A DNA stretch of 64,000 nucleotides from Bufo bufo (Eukaryota; Chordata; Amphibia; Anura; Bufonidae): assembly GCF_905171765.1 (NCBI RefSeq), contig NC_053390.1:329628294-329692293 (forward strand). Direction: 5' to 3'. Below are positions 1 through 10,852 of this stretch, in pieces (the first letter of the stretch is position 1; every line of letters starts with the position of its first letter). A model generated the notes under the pieces. It was not told the origin of the DNA and ran no database searches. It worked only from the letters and a program-made list of their open reading frames with translations. Made by a program: the position numbers and the translations under genes.

Positions 1-688
1 CACTAGTTCCCAAGGTTTCGCCTACAATGACATCATATACCGAATCCCCGTTTGTGAATACCAAATCCAAAATGGCCTCCCTCCGGGTTGGCTCCTCAAC
101 CACTTGTTGTAGAGATAACCCCAGTAGGGAATTTAGAATATCTGTACTCCTGGTAGAACTTTCTATTTTGGTTTTCCAGTTTATATCTGGGAGATTGAAA
201 TCTCCCATAATGATAACTTCTCCTTTCATTGTCATTTTAGCTATTTCTTCAACTAGTAGATCATCTAGTTATTTAACTTGACCAGGTGGTCTATATATCA
301 CACCTACACGAGTTACTGCATGGTTAGCAAACTGCAACGTCACCCAAACTGACTCTATGTTGGCCTCACCAACTTGTATTAGGTTAGATTTAATGCTATC
401 TTTCACATACAGGGCCACTCCTCCTCCTTTCTTGCCTTCTCTGTCTCTTCTGTATAAAGAGTACCCTGGTATGGTTATGTCCCAGTCATTTCTTTCATTA
501 AACCATGTCTCCGTAACAGCCACTAAATCTACATTCTCAGATGCCATTATTGAATCAAGTTCATTGATTTTTTTACTTAAACTGCGAGCATTTGTAAACA
601 GGACTCTGAGCTTATCATTTCTTAACCTCTGTGCTTCTGACCTGTTCTGGCATTGTTTCGGGGGGCAAATGGACTCTTTTATTTTCAC
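1..688 (-). pseudogene. CR1-group LINE ORF2 fragment, endonuclease domain
   Basis: The minus strand reads as one continuous frame from 688 to the window edge, with a single in-frame TAA at 269-271. The translation shows the APE-like endonuclease motifs of non-LTR retrotransposons in order: LFTNARSL, AVTETW, GGGVALYVKDS, GVIYRPPG and, after the stop, IIMGDFNLPDINW. This domain nicks the target DNA that primes reverse transcription. The motif spacing fits the CR1/L2/Rex group rather than L1. The reverse transcriptase would lie outside the window to the left. One stop over about 690 bases suggests a fairly young but inactive copy. The exact clade is inferred. Confidence 0.85.
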
Positions 689-809
689 TCTTTTGCCCCC
701 CCTTCAAAACTGGCACAAGGAAGGATAAATCTGAAGGCTAATCAATGGGGTCTAATACCCCCAGAATAGCTACTGTAGTGCAAATTAATGAAACACGTAA
801 TGTTGGCTA

Positions 810-1045
810 CAGGGGTGGACTGGCCGTAGACCCTACAGGGAAATTTCCTGGTGGGCCGATGCTCAGAGGGCCACCTAAGCCCTCCTGTTGGCCAAAAGCC
901 AGGTACATAAAGATCTGATACTCCCAGCATTAATTAATTTAGGCAGTATTTTGTGCTGATGTGGTCATATTTCGCACTGCACTGTGGTATCTGGGGCAAC
1001 TTTTAGGTTTTTTCAAGGCCACTTTAAGATCCCAGCCCGCCCCTG
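810..1045. mobile_element. hAT-type MITE (CAGGGGTGGACTGG family)
   Basis: The left end is CAGGGGTGGACTGGCC. The right end, read on the other strand, is CAGGGGCGGGCTGGGATC. The 8-bp flanks gttggcta (802-809) and gctgacta (1046-1053) agree at 6 of 8 positions, as expected for an aged hAT target duplication. No coding capacity. Related copies lie at 38747-39141 and 46541-46926. Confidence 0.75.
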
Positions 1046-1296
1046 GCTGACTATGATACAAAGATGTACGGGTACACAATGTATTGCAACCTGCTGCGTG
1101 GGCCAGATGACCTCAAATAAGTCAGAGTTCTCATGCCTACACCTGTACACTTTCGTCAAAAGGCCCAAAATGAGCATATGAGCACCAGAACTGGACTATA
1201 GAGCAAGGTGGCCTGGTGTGATGAATTGTGCATTCTTTATATCATTAAGACAGCTGCATTGCTTCCCTGGGGAATAGGCAACATGAAGCCCTAGGC

Positions 1297-1602
1297 CAGT
1301 GATGGAGTGCCCAAACTTCAACCCAATGCCCACTTATTTATCGCAAAGTGCCAACCCGGTAATTTAACCTGAATACTACAGTCAAACATAGTATATCTTC
1401 CATGTACTCTATCATTTAGCTATGATAGCCTGCTACACTCAGTGCGCTGCCTGTGCTGTTCATAGCGAGCCCTGCGCTAATGAAGGGTAGGAAAAATCTA
1501 AGTCATATTAGTGTGCCATAGACTTTTTCCAGGGTGCGGGTGCCCACAGAGAGCGCACCGAGTGCCGCCTCTGGCACCCATGCCATAGGTTCGCCAACAC
1601 TG
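1297..1602. mobile_element. hAT-type MITE with exact 8-bp target duplication
   Basis: The element starts CAGTGATGGAGTGCC and ends, on the opposite strand, CAGTGTTGGCGAACC. It is flanked by the identical octamer ccctaggc at 1289-1296 and 1603-1610. The 306-bp interior has no open frame of interest. Terminal sequence and octamer duplication together identify a hAT non-autonomous element. It lies just upstream of, and possibly within, the old Tc1 relic that resumes at 1611. Confidence 0.85.
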
Positions 1603-1720
1603 CCCTAGGCAATGCTCTAATTGAAAGCTTTGGATCCTGGCTTTCATATTGATGTTACTTTGACACATACCATCTAAACATTGTTGCAGACCAGGTATAC
1701 TCATGGTAATGATATTCCTT

Positions 1721-2507
1721 TTTTTTTTTTTTTTTTTTTTTAATAAATATTTTTATTTTCCAGATTATAATATTAATACATAAAACAATATTAATCACGA
1801 CGATATGCCTAGCGTGGCAATCATATACATCATTATGAAAAGTTCTTACACATCATCCTAAGAACATCCCCGCAATAATATGTAATAATAGCTATAACAA
1901 ACCCCCCCCCCCATTGGCTGCCGTCCACTCCATTCATTGATGTAAAGAATAGTATCAATCTTCATATAACTATATAGTTCTGCGTGTGCCTCTCCGTTTC
2001 CTTTCAATGCCCTCATATACTCTAATTCGTTGAAGATATGAGCTCCATTCCCTTGCTGAGGGCGGGGAGACAGAGCCCCAATACTTTTTTAATATAGCTT
2101 TAGCGACCATCAATCCCCGCATCCAAATCCGTCTGACCTGGGGCGGGATTCCCACTTCTGACCCATAATCTCCAAAGATCACTATCAAAATCCCCGGGTT
2201 ATAATTCATTGAACACTCCTTTTGTAGGATAGAGAAAACATCATCCCAATATTTTCTTATTTTGCTGCAGCTCCAAAGCAAATGGACATAATTTGCATTA
2301 ACATAACCACATTTAGGGCAGCAGCAATCCCTGTCTTTATTTTGGGGGAATTTTCCTTGGGTTTTAGGCGTATAATACAGTCTATGGAGGATCTTGAATT
2401 GAATTAACCTATGCGCACTGGAAACTGTCGCCTTTCTCACATTCCTATAGATAGTAGACCACTGTAGTGGGGGGCAATTCAACTCTTGCTCCCACTTATC
2501 TGTGCTT
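1721..2507 (-). mobile_element. 5'-truncated L1/Tx1-type LINE insertion with 15-bp target duplication
   Basis: The 15-mer gtaatgatattcctt occurs at 1706-1720 and 2508-2522, exactly flanking the insert. On the minus strand the insert ends in an AATAAA signal (plus 1752-1757) followed by a poly(A) tail seen as the T-run at 1719-1742. Target duplication, tail and 5' truncation are the signature of target-primed reverse transcription. Only the 3' end of ORF2 and a 3' UTR of about 230 bp remain. Confidence 0.93.
1970..2482 (-). pseudogene. C-terminal end of L1/Tx1-type ORF2
   Basis: A 170-residue open frame, uninterrupted to its stop, encodes the region beyond the reverse transcriptase. Near residues 54-75 lies a zinc-knuckle-like CPKCG...HLLWSC pattern typical of L1/Tx1 ORF2 C-termini, preceded by a basic stretch around FKILHRLYYTP. 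The catalytic endonuclease and reverse transcriptase are absent because the copy is 5' truncated. The open frame suggests a fairly recent insertion. Assignment to L1 versus Tx1 is inferred from the motif only. Confidence 0.8.
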
Positions 2508-2613
2508 GTAATGATATTCCTTAATGGTAGTGTCCTCTTTCAGCAAGATAATGTGCCCTGCCACACTGCAAAAAATGTTTGCAGAACACCTACTGTATAT
2601 GTATATTTTCCCT

Positions 2614-2815
2614 TTAAAGGGAACCTGTCACCATGAAAGTCCATGCATCATGTCATAGAACAGGAGAAACTGAGGAGATTGATATATAGTTTTATGGGAA
2701 AAGATTCAGTATAGGTTATATTTTACTGAAGATCTTTCTATACATAGGAGTCAGGTGAGCAGAGTGACTATATGATTGATAGTGTTATCATTGTGAGTGT
2801 GAAGATAGCAGTAGA
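2614..2815. mobile_element. T2-type MITE, one end
   Basis: It starts TTAAAGGGAACCTGTCACC, matching the TTAAAGGRR terminus of T2 MITEs with TTAA targets. The following sequence (ggagattgatatatagtttt, a mirror of the right part of the nest element near 34130-34236) and the ggagtcaggtgagcag stretch show it belongs to the same subfamily as 25852-34236. The opposite terminus is not recognisable. Confidence 0.6.
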
Positions 2816-4588
2816 TGTCAGTCACTGGACAAGAACTGGGCACTGTGTGAAAGTCCTTCTAGTATATGTGAATATGTGAATCTGTAGTCGTAAGTAAGTC
2901 CCAGATTATTAGATCTCAAAGGGAATATGAGGGGAGAAAAGAATATAAGGGAAAATAAGTTATCAAAAAGAAATGACTCTTTTTCAACTTATCAGCTCTT
3001 TTATTCACTCGTCTAAACTCATTTCAATAAAGTATCATATTACATGCTGCTCAAAGAAGTCTATGGAGAGAAAAAGGGGACAAGGAGTGCTCTGACATTC
3101 CATCTTAAGACAGAGCATGTTAGTTTAGGAAGGGGAGAGAGCTGATAAGTATAAATAAGACAAATTATAAAGCTATAGCTTTACGTAAAGTTGTGTGGAG
3201 AGTTAGTGACCATTTAAGTAAAATGCAAATAAGAATATCTACAGTATGAGTAATGGAAATATATCCTATATACAAAATAAAGTAACTTTTCACTAAGAAC
3301 GCATATCAGTTCTGTAGTGAACATTAAACATTTACTAATATTTAAATAGGAGGTACATATTTATTGGTTCAGTATATCTAGAACAAAATATATTTCCTTT
3401 TTTTAGCCAGTTTCCAATCCATATTAGCTTACTAAACTAGCGTGCTCTGCATGGGTATATGTCAACAGTTTTAATATTTAATTTGACTTGAAATTATTTT
3501 AACCACTTCTTGATTCTTTTAGGATTTGATTTTAATACCTCCTAAGACTCTCCTAAGTGTTGAAAAAACAATTGAATGTTGACAGCTGCCACTTTTATAG
3601 ACAGATTAAGGACTCATCAATCTTAGACCTGTACAGCATTCACAACATGAGATTGTAGGAGATCAATCAAGCAATGGAATTTTGGTATCCAGGATAAACG
3701 CCTTCTGTCAACACTCGGTAAGTAGAAGCACCCTCAGGTGGATGAAAGATGAGAGAGCCATTGAAGCGTTCCTCCTCTATGTCTACTCTCCACATTAGAT
3801 TCAAAGGGAGAGCAGAACATTTTCTGGGATGAATGAGTTTTCTGTGAAATCTTGCTCCACATTTCTGGAACGTGTGAATGTCACACAGCATTACATGTCC
3901 CAGATGTTAACTTTCTTTTTAAGTTTACAGGCTAAGGGAAGGAATTTCACTAAAACAATTCCCAAAGCAGAGATGTTGTGTTTTCATTTTGTCTATCTCT
4001 GTTACAAAAAGCAGAAAAGAGCTGTCCACCTACCTGATGGAGAGTGTGGTGCCATCCAAATAAACACCACACAATGGTTCCAATTATTGGAATCCAATTA
4101 GGAAGGACAAAATGTTTATCATAAAAGTTACTTATATATTGCGATGTCCAAAGATTTAGCTGTAAGCTATGTAATATGTAAATGAATTTGAAAACATAAT
4201 GCTCAGACTTACATTGTTCTCATTTTGTTGTCCCATATTGTCATGTCTGTATTTTCCATTAGGTCAAGAGGCTTATTTCTGTTGGGTAGTCCTCTGGGAA
4301 AGACACTTGGTCCTCAGAGAAAAAGGCGGGTTTACACGTCCCCATGTAGCAGCCTATTCAATACTTTTTTTTACACACATTGATTTAATAAACTGAAGAC
4401 ATTATCTAGCACCTCATCATTTGCAGTAAAACTATGTCTTTTATTTCAGTTGCATTAAAACAGACATACAGTACAGCTACATGGGCACAAATTCTGATGT
4501 GTTTGAGCTGTATGGAGCTCTATGATCAAGTCTATGACCTCCAGACAGCTTTAAACCGTGTCAGAATTTTTGCCAGTGTACTTGTATG
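2816..4588. other. Unassigned AT-rich interval with short open frames
   Basis: No repeat terminus, RNA gene or recognisable domain is seen. Two overlapping opposite frames (3667-3891 minus, 74 residues; 3829-4101 plus, 90 residues) match nothing I know. They lie where the DNA is less AT-rich than its surroundings, so an old pseudogene or a conserved non-coding stretch is possible, but nothing proves it. Confidence 0.3.
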
Positions 4589-4660
4589 CAGGGTCGGACT
4601 GGCCAACCAGAGTACCAGAGGATTCTCCTTTGGGCCCAGGCTCTGATACTATAATTGGCC
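4589..4660. repeat. Fragment of a hAT-like repeat (CAGGGTCGGACTGGCC tip)
   Basis: The tip CAGGGTCGGACTGGCC followed by a gggcccagg stretch is the same kind of end seen at 19630. No second end or target duplication is visible here. Confidence 0.45.
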
Positions 4661-5608
4661 CCAAAGATCCAAGAGAAAAAACATTTGGCTGTCTTTCGAA
4701 CTAATCTTTTGTATTATAGCAGATTATAGTTCAGTCATTGTCTACAGGGGTCACGTGATCCAGTGTAAAAAAACGGATATTGACACAGGGAGACCCAGGA
4801 CATGCAGAGCTGGCTTGGCAGCGATGGAGCCGAAACCCAGCAGGGAGGATCAGATAAGTATGATTACCACTGCTGGTCCAGCCACATTGTAGGATCTGTA
4901 GAAAAGCTCAACAAAGGTAAGTTTTAACTAAAGATGATCAACCAGATGTCAACTTATATCTCTTCAATGCATAATACTGTGGGTTCTTTGTAGAATTTAT
5001 TCTTCTTGTTCAATATCTGTTAAAACCATAGCTGGTGATGGAGCGCCTTAAAATGAGAAGTATTTAGAGGGCAAGTTTTACTACTAGTGAGTTTCATTGA
5101 GAATTTGATCATGTTAATGGACAGAAACATGATGATTAATTATTATAAGGGCAATGAAAAATTTAACTCTCGATCATCCATAAAATCAGTCTATTACTGC
5201 ATGGCAGTCTATTCCTCCAAATGTGAGGATGTAGGTTTAATATGTGGTATATGAAATACTAACTATAGGGAAGTGAGTAAATTGGCCACATCTTCAGACT
5301 AGACATATGATATGTTTGAAAATAAATGCTTTCTACAGGAATGGATTTAGTATTAGGCACAGAAAGCCAATAACCTAATGGTGGCATTGATTGAGAGGAT
5401 GATTTTTCTCTGGCTTAAACGAATGCCAACTTATTTTGTACCATAGAAAAATAGACTGGGAAAATGAGCAGAATAATAAACTGATGCAAGATCAGCTGAG
5501 GTAGAGATATCAGTGATGTCATACTCTTTCCTATAAGGCTAGTGCGACAGTTATGTCTCTCTTTGCATAAAAGCTCCCGTTCTGAAGATTTGCAGTTGGA
5601 CCCCACCA
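4661..5608. other. Unassigned interval
   Basis: I see no element ends, coding motifs or tandem repeats in this roughly 950-base stretch. Confidence 0.3.
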
Positions 5609-5660
5609 GATGTTGATGACCTGTTTTAAGGACAGGTCATCAATATAAAAATCCTTTTAA
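5609..5660. repeat. T2-type MITE end
   Basis: The sequence gacaggtcatcaatat followed by ccttttaa is nearly the same as the right end at 62420-62466 (gacaggtcatcaatattc ... cgctttaa). It is therefore one terminus of a shared T2-like family; the left terminus was not found. Confidence 0.5.
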
Positions 5661-6370
5661 TAATTAGCTTTAGCTAAATCCAATTAACAATTGAAGTTGG
5701 ATAAATATGCAATATAAGGAAAGTTGATTTAACCTTGGTGATATGAGGGTTGTCCATATCATCATATAGTCACCAACTGAGCTATAGCTGTTATTTGCCT
5801 TACACTTCTCCTGGTCTACCTGTCTGATTAATAAGGAGCTCAAGTAAAACCCTGTCATGGTATTCCATACTGTGAACACCTGTGGCAATGCTTGATGCTG
5901 GCAATAATTGTATCACTGGTGCAATACAAACGAAAGCCTGAACACATGATGTGTGGGGCTGCTGGATAGCTGGAGATGAGGAACATTGCTCTACATTTCA
6001 TAACTCCAATGCAGGGATGCACCACCAATGAGGCGATCGCCTCAGGCAGCACCAGGTAGGGGCAAGAGGGGGGCAGCCGAAGGGCCATGGGTTGAAGGGA
6101 AGGAGTTAGGTTAAGAAATTAGCATTGGGAAGGGGGGGGGCTGATTCAGTTTTCGCATCAGACAGCAGAAAGGCTAGGTGCCCCCCTGCTCCAATGTGCA
6201 AAATAAAAGAAACACTCTAGTCAAAACTGATGAACATTTAGTGCACATTAAATGCACAAAAATTCTGGTTCAATTTGTGCAAAAAAACTTTTGTACATGC
6301 CAGATTTATTTTGTGTTTTAGATACTTTTTTTTACTACACAGTTGTGAAATGGTAGGAAAGGGCACATGG
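5661..6370. other. Mostly unassigned, with a possible hAT tip near 6013
   Basis: A stretch around 6013-6060 (cagggatgcaccaccaatga, then gcgatcgcctcaggcagcac) looks like the end of a frog hAT repeat, but I found no partner end. The rest shows no recognisable feature. Confidence 0.35.
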
Positions 6371-6372
6371 CT

Positions 6373-6795
6373 AAGGGTACTTTCACACTAGCGTTATTCT
6401 TTTGCGGTATTGAAATCGGGTAAAGGGTCTCAATACTGGAAAAAAACACATCAGTTTTGTACTAATGCATTCTGAATGAAAAGAAATCCATTCAGTATGC
6501 ATCAGGATGTCTTCCATTCCGTCCCTTGTACAGTATTTGACTGGACAAAATACCTAGAGATGTATTAATGCCGGATCCGGTAGCAAGTGTTCTGGAAATT
6601 GCTGCATTGCTGGATCCGGCTTTCCAGTCTGCGCATGCGCCCGGATATAGGAGGAGCGGGTTTCTCTTTTGATCTTTGAATTTTTTTTTAATACCAGATC
6701 CGTTATTCCAGATGATACTGGATGAGAGGAATCCGGTATTTCACCGGATCCGTCTAACGGATCCAGAAAAAAATGCTTTCCGTTTGTATACGGGT
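6373..6795. repeat. Candidate foldback repeat (TACTTTCACACTAGCG end)
   Basis: The left edge gtactttcacactagcg is shared with the perfect foldback at 61704. The right part is rich in ggatccg/cggatcc pairs (6569-6775) that can fold back. Symmetry is imperfect and no target duplication was found, so limits are approximate. Confidence 0.45.
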
Positions 6796-7678
6796 AGTTC
6801 TTACTAGTTGATTGATTGCTGCCTGCACAGCATAGCTTCTTACCCTATGTTCACACATGGCAGATTGGTTGGAGAAGCTGCCGTTACTAAAAATTTGTTC
6901 CACGCATCTGGGTTATTTCTGGAGCATGTGCATTGATTTTTGGAATGCACAGATATTTCTACTGCTACATGTGCACGTAACGTAATCTAAAATCCTCTAC
7001 AGTGCATTTTGGTGGGACCTTTCTGATGATGACAAACTTTGAGAAAAAAAATTGTAGGAATTTATTATGCCATTTTACTATATGATATTATTCGGTACTG
7101 TGCAACTGCAAGTTCCCACTATTTCTTCAGCCTCTTCATCACCACAGTACATTGTGACTCGTCTCCTGTCTGGTTTTTGTATTAAACAACGGAGTAACAA
7201 AGTATATAATTGTAATAGTATTCATAGAATATAAAACTAATGCTGTTCACGCCACAGTGTAATAAAACTAAAAGAGTAAGTGGATGGAAGCTCACTTTCT
7301 TCACGGCTGCCAAAAAGATAATTGCTGCTGACTCTTGTTTCAGATAAGACACAGAACGGCAATTTAGCATTTACTTATTATTAATTGCTAATTTATTGGA
7401 TACTTGCCTCCTTATGTAAAGACTAAAGACTTGAGATTAATATGCTATAGATGATGCTGCAGTAAGTGTAATGTCCAGGGCATAAGACTAATGATTAATG
7501 AAGATGTCTGATCTTCCTGGGTTGGGTTAACTCATGGACATACTCTGGAGAGTACAAAATTACCCACAGTTGTTTAAGGATATCCTCTATATACAAGTTC
7601 AGAGATTCTGTCCACTAATTATACATCTGTCCGTCATTTTATAATCATTACTGGATGGAAAACCTACATAATGGATGT
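6796..7678. other. Unassigned interval
   Basis: No recognisable gene, repeat boundary or RNA is seen. Confidence 0.3.
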
Positions 7679-7950
7679 TAAAGGGAAACTGATCCAGTGT
7701 GAAACATGCTGCATTGAGTGATGTGTGACCTTTAGGGCTAAAGGTGAATAGGTGATAGCCCCTCTTCTGTTCAGTATGAAGGGCCCCAGTAGATTATTGA
7801 GACTCATAAAGCTAATGAAGCTGTGACACCTGAATGGCCCTATGTGACACTGAAGAGGATGGTAAAATGCTAGCTCCCTAATTATGGCTATTATACATGT
7901 AGCCGAGAAGGGGTTAATCAGTAACCTGCAGTCATGTGCCACCACACATA
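7679..7950. mobile_element. T2-type MITE, left end only
   Basis: TTAAAGGGAAACTGATCCAG starts at 7679 and fits the T2 terminus. The expected mirrored right end is missing, so the copy is truncated or diverged, and the right limit given is arbitrary. Confidence 0.45.
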
Positions 7951-8241
7951 GTTATTGTCATGACATATTTTTTTGTTCAAAAAAGGCACCCAAATATTCC
8001 TGACTTGTGCAGCTTTTGTGTAGTTTTTGTTTAGGTATTTTTCTACCGTTTTTGGCAAAATACTGTGTTTCATTAAAATGCCTTTTTTTCTTTCTTCCTT
8101 TCAGTTCAGTTTAAAGGTGGTTTAGGTGGAAGTAAAGGATGGAAAAACGGGAGGAAAACATTTTGTTCTCATGCCTTACATTTTCAATAAAGTGACAGTA
8201 GAAATAAAAAAATGGTGAACTTGTATAAAACTTCCTGCCTC

Positions 8242-8520
8242 TTAAAGTGGTCACCTGGCCTTGGAGCCCACCACCCATATGGTCTGGACGTATGTCCCTG
8301 AACATAAAAAAGCAGACTCGCCTTTCTGCAGTCCTGCTGATGCTCGGTTCCAAAGTCCCTGGGTTCCATGACTGCTTCAGCCAATTACCTGACCCAGCCG
8401 TTTCATGATCTCGCAAAGACAGTGGCGAGACCGCGGGCAAATGAGTCTACTTTTTTATCTTCAGGGACACAGGTCCAAATTCATAGGGATTTTCACGCCA
8501 AGGTCGGACAACCCCTTTAA
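8242..8520. mobile_element. T2-type foldback MITE, 279 bp
   Basis: TTAA lies at both ends (8242 and 8517). The left arm (ccttgg...tgtccctgaacataaaaaag) pairs with the right arm, whose reverse complement contains tgtccctgaagataaaaaag. Arms extend about 130 bp each with mismatches. No coding capacity. Confidence 0.75.
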
Positions 8521-9106
8521 CGTATACAATGTTTGCTATATACATAAAAAGGGCCAAACACAAGAATCACATACATATCTTTATTCACAGTAGTAACAAT
8601 GTTGACAATTTGACTGAATAAATTTTGATATTTCATATTGTTATAAAACTGGAAAGAAGATAATAAAAAAAAAAGTTTCAAAATTTACGAGAAGGAAGGC
8701 ATAAATGGGTGTAAATAAAGCGTAAGCATTGTGTAAAGAAAAGTGGCGCAATTTTCTAAGGCACTTTTTATGTTTTAGTTCCTAACCATTTTCAAGACCT
8801 CTGCTTCCTAACAATGAATAAAAGGATTCTTATTTACATCTGAAGACTGAAAACTTAAGACACATGCTCACATTTATCAAAAGTGGCCTTATTGTAGCCA
8901 TCCTATCATTTATAAGTAGTGTAAGTTTTGGACATATGTTGCATCACAACATACATGATTGATGACTTTCACACTGGCTAAAATTTTAACACTTTTTCTA
9001 CTCCAGGTTCCAGATAGGACTTTTCTCTCATTTGCGACTTCACAATTAATAAATAATGTGGCCGAGTAGCAAGCTATGCCCAATTTTGTGCTTCATGTTA
9101 ACAGAA
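8521..9106. other. Unassigned interval
   Basis: AT-rich sequence with no recognisable gene, RNA or repeat end. Confidence 0.3.
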
Positions 9107-9177
9107 TTAGACTGAATTCACGCCACTGTTTAGCTTTCCATTCTTCTGACCCATCAAAAGAACAGAAAAACGATATG

Positions 9178-9278
9178 ATCAGTTTGTGTCACTTCCATCA
9201 GAGATCAGATATTTTAGATACAGTACTTTTTCTACCATCCAAAATAGCTGATCTCTGATGGAAGTGACACAGACTGAT
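9178..9278. repeat. Inverted repeat, 31-bp arms
   Basis: The arm 9178-9208 (containing cacttccatcagagatcag) and the arm 9248-9278 (containing ctgatctctgatggaagtg) are reverse complements with about one mismatch, separated by 39 bases. It lies inside the left half of the outer foldback element. Confidence 0.85.
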
Positions 9279-9368
9279 GCAAGTTGATCATAACTGATGC
9301 TCAAAAAAGACGGGTCAGTTAGTTTTAGTGCAAAGTGATGCAAACTGAGCATAATTGATGCTTAAAAT

Positions 9369-10761
9369 TAGAGATGGGCAAAGTTTCTAAAAATTAGATT
9401 TGGCAACTACCCTCTGCCTTAAGGTTCGGCCACACGGAGAGGCTGTGCTTTGCTGCCATGCAGCCGTGGCCAATTAGCCCACGGCTGCACTATATAGTCT
9501 TTCTTCATTGTTAATGGCCGTGCGACACCACAGGGGCTGTTGCTGTTAGGAGGTTTGGCTGGTTAGGTGGTGGGGGACAATATACAATTTATTGCTGTTC
9601 TTGCCTGCAATCTCCTGCAGGTTATTTGACAGTAAACAGTTCTGGCATACCCACTGCTCCATCACCAGCGCTCCCCTGCTCTGCCCTGAGAATATGTCAT
9701 CAAGAACATCCAGCATCTTCTCTCTCTGCATCTTGCTGACTTTTCTAGGACATGGAGACTTTGGAGGATGATTTGGAAGAAGTAAAGCCAGCAAAAGATG
9801 AGGATGGTCATTATTAAGATGTGGCCCCCCTAAGGAGTGCAGACTGGATGGTATTGTTTAGCACACTGGCAGTGGACTAATAAAGGCGTCCATCTTATTA
9901 GTATTGAATTGCATATCTTAGTTTACGGCTGATGTCGGAATAAGTAAATGTAGGAATAAATAACTGACACAGCAAAAGTCTTCCTGCTCTCTCCCTGCTC
10001 TCTCCCTGCTCTCTCCCTCTCCAATGTTCTTCTATAAATCATTTTCAGCAACACTGTCCCTAGCGCATGAGCGCTTGCCACATCTCTCCCTATGCTCAGC
10101 TCACAGGGGAGACTGCGTGGAATGAGGGTTTTATAGGGCTGTGACATCACAGGGGATGGCTATCTGTGAATTGGCTGGCTGCACGGCATTATGAGTGATC
10201 TCGCGTTACCGGGCTTACTTTCACTTAGTAATAGTGATGAGCGGCATAGGCAATATTCGAATTCGCAATATTTTGCAAGTTTTAGGCCAAATATTTTCCA
10301 TCAATTCGCAAATTCGAGAATTCGAGATCTCCAATCATTATTTACTTGATTGCGAAAATCGGCAATGTAATATATTCACGATAAAAATTCATGATTAGAA
10401 TATTCGCAATCAACACTAAAGGGTAGGCAACTTTCCTATTGGTTGCTAAGGATGTTGCTAAGTGCCGATATTCGCGATAAATTCGCGATTAGAATATTCG
10501 CGATCAACACTATTTGCGAATACGAATATATAGCACTATATTCTAAATATTCGCAAATTCTCGAAGTGGAGATATTCACGATTAAAATTTGCGATTCGAA
10601 TATTCGCGCTCAACACAACTTGGTAACACATGTAGCAGCCATTTTACGAAAAACTGATTTGTTACCTTGAAGTGTAAGGAAATTCTCATTCGTTGCGAAT
10701 CAAAGTTTTCCTAAACTTCGGACCGTATTCCACTTCCAATGCTTCACTTTGCTCATCACTA
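9369..10761. mobile_element. hAT-like non-autonomous element, 1.39 kb
   Basis: The ends are TAGAGATGGGCAAAG and, on the other strand, TAGTGATGAGCAAAG. Flanks cttaaaat (9361-9368) and cgcaaaat (10762-10769) agree at 6 of 8 positions. The interior has no transposase. It carries a second element at 10231-10617. Confidence 0.75.
10231..10617. mobile_element. hAT-like MITE nested in the 9369-10761 element
   Basis: The 8-bp flanks acttagta (10223-10230) and acttggta (10618-10625) match at 7 of 8. The tips are atagtgatgagcg and, reversed, tgtgttgagcgcg. The interior is full of degenerate palindromic attcgcgat/atcgcgaat units, giving many self-complementary segments. Confidence 0.8.
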
Positions 10762-10852
10762 CGCAAAATAATGAATCCGTTAGTTTTTTTTCCAGTCTTC
10801 TGACGGATCAGAAGAATGGAAAGCAAAATGGTGATGTGAACTCAGCCGAACT

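Larger units (their letters stand above)
1611..2595 (+). pseudogene. Relic of a Tc1-like transposase, split by an L1/Tx1 insertion
   Basis: The plus strand before the LINE insertion translates to HLNIVADQV, and after it (about 2540-2590), in another frame, to LFQQDNVPCHTAK. These match the conserved central part of Tc1-like transposases, the second holding the second catalytic aspartate of the DD34E triad. The relic is interrupted at 1721-2507 by a LINE and carries stops and frameshifts. No terminal repeats could be recognised, so its outer limits are unknown. Confidence 0.7.
9107..10852. mobile_element. Outer foldback MITE split by a hAT insertion
   Basis: The left arm gctttccattcttctgac (about 9132-9149) pairs with the right arm near 10790-10830, whose complement reads gctttccattcttctgatcc. 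The outer tips are actgaattcac and its partner gtgaactcag. The two halves are separated by the hAT element at 9369-10761. The outermost limits are approximate. Confidence 0.6.

Noticed and set aside
3667..4101. Possible host exon or processed pseudogene
   Set aside because: Short opposite open frames overlap; no recognisable domain and no clear splice sites or poly(A) tail, so kept only as an unassigned interval.
8111..8440. 109-codon minus-strand open frame
   Set aside because: It overlaps the T2 foldback at 8242-8520 and has no domain; a by-product of the element.
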